Shown piece by piece: positions 44,601 through 54,287 of a stretch of 64,000 bases of DNA. Below the pieces are notes generated by a model. That model worked only from the letters and a program-made list of their open reading frames with translations. It made no database searches and was not told where the DNA came from. The position numbers and the translations under genes were made by a program. Every line of letters begins with the position of its first letter. Within the stretch, counting starts at the first letter, position 1. Source of the stretch: Cyathus striatus (taxonomy: Eukaryota > Basidiomycota > Agaricomycetes > Agaricales > Nidulariaceae); contig JAOVFP010000001.1 of assembly GCA_025738555.1 (NCBI GenBank), positions 4,960,001-5,024,000 of the forward strand, written 5' to 3'.

Positions 44601-45386
44601 AACCAAGTCTTAGAACAGTACCTCCGCATTTACTGCAATTACCAGCAGGACAACTGGGCTGATCTCCTCCCCATCGCTGAGTTCGCGTATAACAATACAC
44701 CGAGCTCGACCACTAATACGACTCCTTTCTTCGCCAATAAGGGTTATCATCCACAGATTACAGTCTACCCCGAACGTGACGTTACCTCCGTTCATGCTAG
44801 GGACTACGCCGTGGACCTCCAGGAACTTCATGAAAACCTCAAGGCTGAAATAGCACTTGCTCAGAAGCGCTATCAGGTCGGAGCAGACAACCGTCGCTTG
44901 CCTGCCCCGGAGTTCAAAGTTGGAACTAAAGCCTTCGTCCGTGCTAAGTTCTTCAACACCACTCGCCCTTCCAAGAAATTGGCTGAAAAGTATTATGGTC
45001 CTTTCGAGATCATTGCCGAAACTGGTACCCACTCCCGCACCCTTAGACTCCCTTCCAATTTCCGAGCTGTACACCCTGTATTCCATGTCTCTATGCTCGA
45101 GCCTGCAGTTGAAAACACTATCCCTGGTCGAGAGATACCTCCGCCTCCCCCTGTGGAAATCGACGGAGATATCGAGTTCGAGATCAGTGAGATCTGCGAC
45201 TCCAAGCTGGATCGCCAGTTCAAGAAATGCCCTCTTTGTTACTTAGTCTGATGGACTGGTTATGAAGGAACCGACAAAGAACTCACTTGGTTGGCTGCCA
45301 CTGAAGTAGAACATGCTACAGAGCTCATAGAGGAATTTCATGCTCGTTATCCTGATAAGCCCAATCCTTCTACTCCTGTTACATAG
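41659..45386 (+). CDS. pol: B2 Pol polyprotein
   Basis: Opens in the -1 frame at the gag stop (EKIESGPSDSAQAEGHVNLS) and is open to 45248. Aspartic protease: LSLIDSGSTHCFADSSF (DSG at about 41844). RT: FVRKKDGSLRLCVNFRGLNA and [18 protein letters not shown]. RNase H: IIVETDASDYALGAILS and DTHDKELLAIFEAFRVW. Integrase: HDHLLAGHPGQNKT with CKSCTIC (HHCC), SMDFIETLP, ITSDCGLEFVSHFF and YHPEGDGQTERINQVLEQ (D,D,E kept). GPY-type end: KYYGPFEIIAETGTHSRTLR. A TGA at 45249 interrupts the chromodomain just before WTGYEGTDKELTWLAATEVE; the frame then stays open to TAG 45386. TSDCGLEF has Cys where relatives have Arg (CGT to TGT). All catalytic residues are present, so a truncated but active polyprotein is conceivable. 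Confidence 0.93.
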
Positions 45387-45711
45387 ACTTTCTCTGCTTA
45401 CATTTTCGTTTCTCCACTATAGTTTATTGTATATCCGTATCCGTCTTCTTGACCAAAGGTTGAAGATTGACGCTTCTCCGGACACCGCTTGCATGATGAC
45501 CACTACGTTTAATAAGCATAGCTGATTCGTCACTTTGCATACTTAACAAGGTGGGCTGAGAGTGGAAGTATGGAGTTGTATTGGTTTTCTCCTAAGGTGT
45601 TTCTCTTTACTCCATCTTACTATTTACTCTTACTTTTCGTTCTCCTCATGCCAAAAATCATTAAAGTCAACAAAAATAAGTATTTACAATTTTTTCTCCG
45701 CCTACTGTACA

Positions 45712-47351
45712 CTATTCTTCGCCTTCTTCCTCTCCATTACTCCCAGACTCATTAGTCTCTGCCGGAGTACCCTCCTCTGCCACCTGCGTGGTCGTCATCA
45801 ACCTATTCAACATTCCCATCAACTCCGTGTGCATGTTGACATTTCTCCCCAAGGCCTCCATCAGCAAGTCCAATAAGGGACTCCTGGAGTTGAGTTGCAT
45901 CACCAACTTGTTGCACTCATTCTCTGCCAGATACAGCTGGTCCCTCAGGATCTTACACTCAGCATCGAACATCTTCCCCTTGGTCCACAATTCATCTGCC
46001 TGTTTCTCCGCGACCTCTAACTTCCGACCTTGCCACCGCCAGTTGCGTCTGCAACTCCTCCACCAGCTTCTCCTGCCCCACACCACCGGTCTGCATCTTC
46101 TCCAGACCTCTGTGTTCTCTGCTCCTCTGCGTTCCCCGGGACTACAGTCCCCCACATTATTCCCTTCGTTTTCGCATCTCCCCTTCTTCGTCCGACACGC
46201 CTCACATGCCTTGTGGTTCATCTTCTTTCCCCTAGGAGCAAGTCAGAACAACTCCGAAAAGAGAAACAGACAACTTACTTGAGATCCAATAGGCACTCCC
46301 TGTTTAACTTACTGCATACATTGCAGGGGACCTTGGGCAAGACATACGCCTCTTTCTCCTTTTTCTCCGCGGCCGTCTTGGCTTTCTCCACACCCTTACC
46401 CTTCTTCTCCGCCAATGCCCTCACTTCTCCCATCTCGACATCGGACTTGTCCCCAGCCTGGCTCTCTGTGCCGGTACGACTCTTGCTTCCAGACTGGCTA
46501 GCCTTGCTGCTAGCGTTGTCTTCCACCGCCTCGTTGTCGATCAGAGCCTTGCTCTTTATTCCCTTGCGTTGGGAAGTCTGGGTCATAGTCTTCTTTTTAG
46601 GCAGTTTTGGCGTCGCCTCTGTCGTGTCCTCCGGATTCGTGTCGGTGCGCCTTCTCTTGGAGCCACCCTCGTTCTCCGTCCGCTGGACGTTCTTCCCCAC
46701 CTCTTCCTCCGGAGTTATGGTGTGGCCTTTGGCCTCCAGCTGCTGAACAGTGCGTTCGCGGTCAGCAATCTGCTCCGTGCTCATGTAAGTACCTACCTGT
46801 GGGTTGGTTGTTACCTCTGGCTCTACCACAGTAGTTGGAACTCCTACATTCATAGGCCCTACCTCTGCCAATGCTTCCTCTACCACTTTTTCCACCGGAG
46901 TCAACTCGTCCACTGGCATCACCAAACTATCGGCATTCCTATGGGTTTGTAAGGACATCTCCACCGATTCTCGACTAAATGAGATTACTCCCAACCTTGC
47001 AACTGTTGTCTCGTACTCCGCGTGTATTGGCGGAGTAGTGCCTTGCGCTGTCGATTCCTCCGCTGGGCAACCAGTTAGTCATGCCATCGTTTGAGCAACC
47101 CTCGCTTTTGTCTCTTCCTGCTTACGTTTCTTTTCTCGTACCGCCTCCAATCGTCGATCTCCCTCGTCCACTTCCATTGCATCTTCCTTCTCTGCCTCAC
47201 CCTCTGTCCCTTCCTTCTCGGCTCCCTTTTTCTCCACCTTCTCGCCCCTCAACTCCTTCTCGAGGGCTTCCACCTCCGCTCGTCTATGAAGGAGTAATCT
47301 AAGTTTCTCCTCGCGTGTTGGGTCTTCTATCGAGGGAACAGAGGCAGACAT
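45712..47351 (-). pseudogene. Antisense gene of B2: coiled-coil, Zn2Cys6-like protein
   Basis: Opposite strand between pol and the 3' LTR. Starts MSASVPSIEDPTREEKLRLL at 47351. Then Lys/Glu coiled coil (EVEALEKELRGEKVEKKGAE), a stop near 47079, the middle domain (TTVARLGVISFSRESVEMSL, STEQIADRERTVQQLEAKGH), a basic signal (GGSKRRRTD, KLPKKKTMTQ) and CNVCSKLNREC. A 47 bp intron (46278-46232) precedes GKKMNHKACEACRTKKGRC, which completes two CX2CX6C triads 13 residues apart. Near 46150-46020 two shifts break the first part of the second coiled coil, which resumes as KMFDAECKILRDQLYLAENE and LLMEALGRNVNMHTELMG. The triad that resembles the first half of a fungal Zn2Cys6 motif (ACEACRTKKGRC) comes second here. 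Role unknown: element regulator, nuclear targeting factor or captured transcription factor are options. Confidence 0.78.
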
Positions 47352-47514
47352 TGTTTAAAGCGGTCACGTGTTAAGGAGTTATTGCAACGGGGTAAAAGAT
47401 GGGTTTGATTTTCTCCACCACAGCTGACCTTTATATATCCGGACCCGATGTCAAAACGCCGATCAAAACTTCGAAAGCCTATTGTTTCGATCACGTGCTC
47501 AGGCCTCGAGGGCT

Positions 47515-47534
47515 CGGCCTTAAGGGGGGAATAC
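47515..47534 (+). promoter_or_regulatory. Polypurine tract of B2
   Basis: GGCCTTAAGGGGGGAATAC directly before the 3' LTR, matching the same position in B1, A and C. Confidence 0.85.
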
Positions 47535-48196
47535 TGTCATATCCCGTATCGCTTACCTCCGGACTCCTATGCTTTACTCCGCCTTTTCCTTTGCTTACTC
47601 CGAACTTTGATTACGTTCTTAATATTACTTATTGATTACTGTACATAGATTACTCTTGTTTCCTTTCTTCCATTCTACTGAGCTATCCCCTCAGTAATGT
47701 AGTATACATCTCATAGTGAGTCACTTATCATTCTTAAGTGTGCCACTATCAGTTTTACTTTACACTGCCATACGCGCTCACTTCTCCAACGCATTTTATT
47801 ATGTTTAATTAGTTTTAGTCTTCATTCTACGTACGCCTACCCTGACCGTACTTCTCTGCTGGCCTTGGCCAGCGGCCTTTACTTACTCCGAGTCTCTAGT
47901 ATTTAAGTAGTACTCGATTTGTACTTAGTCCTCAGTTTCATATTGAACTACATCCTCACCCTTTCATCTGACTTGAGTTACACCTCTCGTCTTCCATCTC
48001 TCATCTTCTCTGAAGGGCTTGCCCTTACTCCGAAATCCAGGACCAGGAATCCCAGGGGCGCAGCACATAAGCTGAAGCCAAAGTCCTACCCCCCTGAGTT
48101 CTCGTTCTCCGCTTTCGTCTCATACTCACCCTCGCTTCTCCGCAGTCACCCTCTCGTACTCCGCCGCCAAGTCAGGCTAGGGGCACGGTCGTGACA
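47535..48196 (+). repeat. 3' LTR of B2
   Basis: 662 bp, a few percent different from 39158-39818, mostly C/T and G/A changes. Confidence 0.95.
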
Positions 48197-48647
48197 GAGC
48201 AACACAAAGTTAGGATTCACTCAGATTGTGAGACTTGAGTTTCTCAGCAATGCTTGTTGAACTTTTGCATACATGATAAGTATTGAGTACAATTAAAGAG
48301 AGAAAAATGATAAGGTTAACAGAAATTTACCACGATACAAGCATTTATGTGTGAAAACAAAGTGAGAGTAAAAACTAAACAAGTGTCAAGATGAACATTA
48401 GAGGAATAGAAAGTGTGTTGTTGTTGGTGGGGCATTAATAGTGGGAATATGGCAAGTGTGGCTGTCAATGTCCCTGTTGATGAAAAGGGTTCATGGACAA
48501 ATTTCAGAAACCAGTTGTGCCAGCCTCTCTATCACAAGCATTCCTCCTTGTTTTTGTTTGTCCCAAATAAATATTGATGAATGTTTGCCTCTACAAAAAC
48601 ATAAGGAGGAATGCCTTGCAATATGAGAGGATGGTTTTAGGAGCCTG

Positions 48648-48957
48648 GGGAAATACCAAAGTGCACAAACAGCATGACACATTGATGCAATATCCAATTA
48701 TGATTGTTTATGATTGTTTATAATCACCCATAGATTAATAGTAATATTCAATTAGAGTGAACCAATGATTGTTTATGATCATCAATAGATTAATAGTAAT
48801 ATTCAATTAGAATGAAGCAATAATTGTTTTTGATCACCTGAAGGACTAATACCCATACAAAGATAGGCACTCAAAAGAAGCCTGGCTTGCATGATTGAGG
48901 TAATCAATTATCCTAGGATTTGTTTGAAATTTTTGGCTGACACCACTCAGAAATTGT
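48648..48957. mobile_element. FB2 fragment 3 (right terminus)
   Basis: From GGGAAATACCAAAGTGC through 56 bp-type repeats (CAATGATTGTTTATGATC) to AGGCACTCAAAAGAAGCCTG and the end TTTTTGGCTGACACCACT. It matches the right end of FB1, including the ATGATTGAGGTAATCAATT hairpin. Confidence 0.8.
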
Positions 48958-49330
48958 AATTGTAAGAGTGAACAGTGAATATACCAGGAGGAATGCAAAG
49001 AAACTGATGAGTTCCAAAAGAAATTGAAGCCTTATGATGCTTGGTCATGCAAGAGAATGGCCTGAGGAAAGGCAGCTAACAAGCTCAAGAACACCAAATG
49101 CATACCCCTGCTAAAGTTGCTTGTTTTATCCCAGATGTTGGCAGTTGTAAATCCTGATTTGGACAAGCACTAACAGATGGGTAGCTGAGACTAAAATGCC
49201 CTATTACACTGAATTTCCATCTGTTTTTTGCTTGCTTTTTTCTTCTAAGATGTTAAAATTATATTGAAAAACAGATTGAAAATGAACAAAAAACAACTGA
49301 AAAATGGCAATGTGAAATGCCCTATTTCAA
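48958..49330. other. Non-coding spacer
   Basis: AT-rich; no gene or repeat seen. Confidence 0.5.
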
Positions 49331-50330
49331 TCAAATATCCAGCTCCACCAGATCATCTTGGTTGATGTTAATCATTTTAGATAAATGTAATATTAGTTTT
49401 AAAATGAGCCAAAAATATATAACAATAAAAATCACTGCAAATACAACAGCTGCTACAACAATTGCAGGGTGGAGGTTCAGTAAGTTCAGAGGATTTAATT
49501 TTGATGCAAATGAGCAGTATAATGTTGTGATGAGCACAATAGGACTGTATTAATTGTTTCAGTTTAGAGACCACTGGGATGAAAATAGAAGTGTACTGAG
49601 CATACAAGAAAATTATAGGCCAGGGAATGCAAAGACCAGCAAAATATACAAGTTGATCATTCTCATTGCAGCGAAGCAGCTGTAAGTTTACAGAGGTGCA
49701 ACTATGAGCGCAATTTCATTCTCTTTTGAATAGAACATACTGAAACCAGTAAAGCAGACCCTAGTTTCTTGTGCGAGAACCTTTCGTGACTTGCTATCAC
49801 AATAGTTGCAGCAACTGCCAAACCTGAAAGGACGTCTGCATAGAGTATGAAGAGTACCTCTATATTTGACAAAGCTGGCTTGTCAAATAATACTGAGAAC
49901 ATTGGGGAAGTGCATGATATTCTGCGTTATGATAATTAGATCATCACAAATATAGGATGGCACAGGCAAGAATGAGAGCTTACATAAATGCACAAACCAA
50001 GAGAGCAACTGCAGCAATCTCCCACCAAAAATGAAATCAGCAATACGACATGTAAGCTCTGTTTATCACTTTCCATGCTTGGAGGTAATCAAAGGTGGCT
50101 TGAGGATTGTCATAGTAAAAGTCAACATCGATTTGTTGTATGTTGTGCTTCATCAGAGAATATTGGAGCTGTAGCATGTGTATATAGGGTAGAAAAAGAA
50201 GGGCGGCACAGAGAATAAAATATCTTGGATGTCGAGTGAGTAATGGTAGCTTAATCCCATAATTTGTCTCAGTGACACTGGTGGACATCCTGTACATGTG
50301 TGAGTGAACAGGAATGGGATGCTCAGTCAA
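49331..50330 (-). pseudogene. Remnant of a multi-span membrane protein gene
   Basis: Minus-strand frames look like exons of a hydrophobic fungal protein. From 50330: MTEHPIPVHSHMYRMST, YFILCAALLFLPYIHML, DVDFYYDNPQATFDYLQAWK and VINRAYMSYC, then a TGA in frame, then FHFWWEIAAVALLVCAF. A 61-62 bp intron-like GTAAGC...GCAG (about 49981-49920) leads in frame to SVLFDKPALSNIEVLFILYA and DVLSGLAVAATIVIASHERF. A further hydrophobic segment (HPAIVVAAVVFAVIFIVIYF) lies at 49331-49537 in another frame. Shape and spacing recall 7TM-type fungal orphan membrane proteins, but I cannot name a family. The TGA and frame breaks suggest decay. Confidence 0.35.
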
Positions 50331-50841
50331 CCAGGCCCCTTCAGAATACTTTCACCAATCAATCAGAATGACGAAACACAATATTTCCTTTACTTCTGTG
50401 GCTCCAACATGGCTCCAACCAAGCTCTGACCTGCTCTGACATGCGCTACAATTTGGTAGCTTCAGACATTCATTGTTTTTTGCACTGACACACCATGGAA
50501 ACATCCAAATGCTTTCAAAGGACACTACAACTGAAAAGCTTGATTTCAAGGTCGGAGAGGAGAAGTTCCAAACATGGTACTAGATAATTGGTGACTTCAA
50601 GTCAGGAAAATGACCTCTCATCTTGCTGCTTGGGGGTCCAGGCATAAGTTATGATTACATACTTCCCCACCCCGATCCATATAAGTACATATCTCGAAAT
50701 TCCTCTTATTCCCCATGACTAGGCTGGGAGTGGCCAGTCGACCCACTTAAAGGATAGACAGAAGGATTTTTGAACAGCTGAGTTGTTCATGGATGAGCTT
50801 GACAATGTGCTTCAAGTTTCATTTCAGCATTAGAGACAACT
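50331..50841. other. Non-coding spacer
   Basis: No gene seen. It does not contain the missing N-terminal half of the aconitase that follows. Confidence 0.5.
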
Positions 50842-52270
50842 TTGATTTATTTGGGCATTCATGGGGTGGAATGCTTGCAGCACAATATGCTGCCATCAGA
50901 AGTCAGTCCTATCGGTTCTTGCACGAACTCTTCATATGAAGACATGTCCCGCTCCACTTCCATCATTAAGCAGGCTGCAGACCATGGCATTGATCTCAAG
51001 AGCAAATCCACTGTCACTCCCAGATCCGAGCAGGGTTCGTGCCACCATCGAGTGCAATGGTCAGACTGGCACCTTTGAGGCTGGTGGTGGTGTTGTTCTT
51101 GCTAATGCTTGCAGCCCTTGCAGTGGTCAATGGGATAGGAAGGATGTTAAGAATGGTGAACCTAACTCTAGTATGTGTTCTCTGCTATGTTTTCTATGCA
51201 ATGCTTATTGGTTTTCAAGTCATCATCTCTTACAACCATAACTTCACTGGCTGTAATGATGCTAATTCCGCCACCTGTGCTTTTGTTGCTTCCCCTGATA
51301 TTGTCACTGCCATGGCCTTTGCTGGACATCTTACCTTCAACCCCCTTACCAACTCCTTGACTGATTCCGAGGGAAAGCCCTTCAAGTTCTCCGACCCTAC
51401 TGGTAACAAGCTCCCTCCCTGTGGGTATGACCCTGGCCAGGACATCTTCCAGGCCCCTCCTCCTGACCATACCACCATTCAAGTCACCATTGACTCCAAA
51501 TCTGACTGTCTCCAACTCCTTAAGCCCTTCAAGCCCTGGGATGGCAAGACCCCCACCAACCTCCCTATTCTGATTAAGGTCAAGGGCAAATGCACCACTG
51601 ATCACATTTCTGCTGGTGGTCCCTGGTTGAAGTGCTGTGGACATCTCGAGAACATCTCCCGTAAGTTCTATGCTGTGTATTTAATGAATATTTGCTGACA
51701 GATGCATAGAGAACTGCTTGATTGGTGCTATCAACTCTGAGAATGGCGAGGCTAACAAGATCAGGAACCAGCTCACTGGTGAATTCGACAGTGTCCCCCA
51801 GACTGCTGCCTACTACCACAAGAAGGGTATCAAGTGGGTTGTCATTGGTGACTACAACTATGGTGAAGGTTCCCCTGTGAACATGCTACCCTTGAGCCCC
51901 ACTTCCTCGGCGGTCTTGCCATCATTGTCCACTCCTTCATCCATATCTACAAAACCAACTTGAAGAATCAGGGCATGCTGGCTTTGACTTTCGCTGATCC
52001 TGCCAATTATGACAAGATCCAGCCCGATGACAATGCCAATATCCTCGGCCTTGAGAGCTTCACACCCAGCAAGAACTTGACTCTCACTGTTAAGCACAAG
52101 AATGGTTCCAAGGTGGAGATCCCCCTCGCTCACTTGTTCAATGAGGGACAGATTGAGTGGTTCAAGGCTGGTTCTTCTCTTAACCTTGTATGTTATTCTT
52201 TTCTTTCCCTTCTGTATACTTTCTGATATTGTATTCATAGATGGCTGCTAAAGCTAAGGCTCAGAAATAA
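50842..52270 (+). pseudogene. Mitochondrial aconitase, C-terminal half, pseudogene with introns
   Basis: Aconitase isomerises citrate to isocitrate in the TCA cycle using a 4Fe-4S cluster. Here only the part from [16 protein letters not shown] on is present; about the first 400 residues are missing. All three cluster Cys contexts survive (GSCTNSS; NACSPCSGQW). Introns at 51171-51219, 51661-51709 and 52188-52240 have good GT-AG borders and join conserved coding, so this is a DNA-level copy, not a retrocopy. Lesions: one extra G near 51033, one lost base near 51874. The family motif NRNFTGRND reads NHNFTGCND, and SSREHA reads as Cys-Glu-His after the lost base, so three substrate-binding Arg codons are gone, all by CG to CA or TG. 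KYRGHL is KCCGHL. Ends AAKAKAQK-TAA at 52270. Not functional as aconitase. Confidence 0.92.
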
Positions 52271-52592
52271 ATGATTACCCCACACAGGCATACATGTATG
52301 TCTTAGCAGAGGAATACTGCACGCTGCATAATTATTCAGCAAGCAAAATAGATTACTTCCCACTGGTAATTTGGTACCTGTTTTCTTATTACTCTTTCTT
52401 CTATTTTCTCTTGAACGCACCCCGCAATGCTTTGTTAATCATGCTGATGTGATGTACTTGTATAAGGACAAACAACAATAAATTTGAAGTTAAAGTGTGA
52501 GTAGTATCTGTTTTGTTGATGACTCACAAATTGTTGCACAGTATGACTTCTTGAGAAGGCTGGCTGTTGCGTTCTTGACCTTTTTGATCAGC
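52271..52592. other. Intergenic, aconitase 3' region
   Basis: Contains AATAAA-like signals (CAACAATAAATTTG near 52470) and no ORF of note. Confidence 0.5.
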
Positions 52593-52602
52593 TATATAAA
52601 AG
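52593..52602 (+). promoter_or_regulatory. TATA box candidate
   Basis: TATATAAAAG followed by GAGTAGATGTACTTCCTC and a CT-rich stretch with CATCTCTCAATGCC looks like a core promoter and leader. The next gene on this strand starts at 60444. Without element C the distance from box to ATG would be about 250 bp, so it is probably that gene's original promoter. Confidence 0.5.
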
Positions 52603-52689
52603 GAGTAGATGTACTTCCTCATTTAGGTGCAACCCCTCAGTGTTCATCTCTCAATGCCTTCTTTGAAGTTAGAAGTGTTTCAGTATCGT

Positions 52690-53454
52690 TGTTACGTACC
52701 GATTCTCTTCCTGCTTAGAAGTGGTTGCGAAGACACCCGGAGGGTGTGGGAGAACTATAACGGAAACCCGAAGTGAGTACGGGTGCGGAAACGTAGAGCG
52801 GGAGTGCGGAAAGAACCGTGGCTTCAGCTTGTGTGCTGCGCCGCCTGGATATCCCCAGGGAATGGTTCGTATTTCGAGTAAGATGATATGTAACAAAGGA
52901 AGACGTTCTAGAGTATAAGAGAAGGCTTCGCCACTACACTAGGTAGCGGGAGAGAAACCCGAAGGAAAACCCGGAGCGGGTTTCGGAACTTAGAGTAGGA
53001 AGAAAGTGTACAGAGTTGATACGAATACTGAAGACTACCTATTACAACTGGAAGACTACTTATACTAAGTAGGAACCTGTAGATACGAATGTAGAAGTAT
53101 TATACAAAGGACAAGTCAAAGGAGTAAGTAGGAAATGAAGTCTTGGCAAAGCGGAGTAGGGGCGCAAATGACGCGCTCAGAATGAAGAATAAGGAACTAA
53201 TCTACAAAGGCCATAATGAAACGTATAAGTAGGAATGGAAGAGAGGAGTAATAGAATGATGACGCGGTGAGGCCGTCATAAGAGAAAGTACGTATCCGAA
53301 GTATCCGATAGAAAACCCGACGGGTTCGGGTACGTTCCCGGGCGGGAACGTCGGGAAGTGTAAACCCGAAGCGGGTACGTTCCGGGAACGGACCGGGTAT
53401 GTTAGAAGGTCACGTGGGAACGTCGGCACGATGTATCCGGACATGGATATAACA
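52690..53454 (-). repeat. 3' LTR of family C element
   Basis: 765 bp. Contains the LTR core (TTCAGCTTGTGTGCTGCGCC at 52822-52841 on the plus strand). Next to it inside is CCCCTTTTAGGGCCGAGCCC, the polypurine tract in reverse. Confidence 0.95.
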
Positions 53455-54287
53455 GTATCCCCTTTTAGGGCCGAGCCCACGAGGTCATACTGTGTGCGAG
53501 AATATATAACTAAAAATAATACAAGAAATCCTATTGGTCAGTGAATGTTCAAATAACAGAAAGAGAGCGCATCTGATTCCTTTGGCAAGGGAAGTAGCAA
53601 AGGTGTGAACTACAAGTTCCTGAGTAAGTTCCAGCAAGTCGTAGCTGAACCCGAGACCTATTAACACTGCCCATGGATGTGGAAGGACATGTGCATCAAT
53701 ATTCCACTGGTAGCCATTCGTTCCGGATGTTCGGTAATGCGGCAAGCTTAGTTGCACTGCCGATTGTATATCCGACTGAGATGAGTGTCAGAACTGGGTT
53801 GGAAGCATCGGAAGAGTTGGGAATGGAAGGGGAAGTGATTGGAAGATATTGGATGAGGTCTGGGTTGGATGCGGAAGTAGCAGGAACTGCCGGGGAAAAT
53901 GCAGGAAGCATTGGAAGATAGCATAGTCTATCAAGTTGAGTTACAGATGTCGTGATGCCAATTTCCAGGTGGTAGGCAAACTCGATAAGTTGTCCTGAGA
54001 TGTTTCCAAGGTATCTGGGCACATTGTCCATGTTTCCATATTGAAACCTTGCTCGTGGAATGCCTCCGGGATCCGGATGCATACGAGGAAGTTGTGACGG
54101 GTGCCGGAATTGCGTCGGAAGGTGTGGAAGTAGCTCGGGTCGAGTTGCAGACGCAGAGGAGTGATGGAAATGGTCGTAACACGTTACCAAGAATTAATGT
54201 ACTTGTATCTCGCTTTTTGGATGTTATTCGTTGTTTTTGGTTTTTGTATAAGGTGAAACTGCAAGCGGATAATAAGTAATGTGAAAT
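53455..54287 (-). other. Family C region between pol and 3' LTR, possible small ORF
   Basis: A 165-codon minus-strand frame (54190-53696, MVTCYDHFHHSSASATRPEL ... LTLISVGYTIGSATKLAALP) and an 82-codon plus-strand frame from 53673 (MDVEGHVHQYSTGSHSF) are open. I recognise neither; GC-rich DNA gives such frames by chance. This is where families A and B carry the antisense gene. Confidence 0.3.

Larger units (their letters stand above)
39158..48196 (+). mobile_element. B2: nearly intact family B Gypsy chromovirus
   Basis: 9,039 bp, TGTCATATCCCG to GGTCGTGACA, with a perfect 5 bp duplication GAGCA (39153-39157 and 48197-48201). Order: LTR, gag, pol, antisense gene, polypurine tract, LTR. Pol is open for 1,154 codons. 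The few lesions are two small indels and one TGA in gag, one TGA in the chromodomain and shifts in the antisense gene. CG-rich, hence younger than B1. Confidence 0.95.
38513..48647. mobile_element. Element F: MULE-like long-TIR element, split by B2
   Basis: Starts CAGGCTCCTAAAACCATCC at 38513 and ends GGATGGTTTTAGGAGCCTG at 48647. Both flanks are GGGAAATAC (38504-38512 and 48648-48656), a perfect 9 bp duplication as made by Mutator-like transposases. The TIRs are about 275 bp and roughly 95% alike, with an inner inverted repeat (GCATTCCTCCTT / AAGGAGGAATGC). Without B2 it is about 1.1 kb and encodes nothing recognisable. Some TIR differences (TTACAA versus TTGTGA) imply an ancestral CG. Confidence 0.85.

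Noticed and set aside
45562..45876. Plus-strand ORFs downstream of B2 pol as extra sense genes
   Set aside because: They are antisense shadows of the gene at 47351-45712, which has homologues, an intron and conserved Cys on the minus strand.
50842..52270. Aconitase copy as a processed (retro) pseudogene
   Set aside because: Three introns with intact splice borders are present, so it is a DNA duplication.
53673..53921. Plus-strand ORF (MDVEGHVHQY...) in element C as the antisense gene
   Set aside because: No Cys triads, coiled coil or intron, and it ends after 82 codons; not comparable with the A and B genes.
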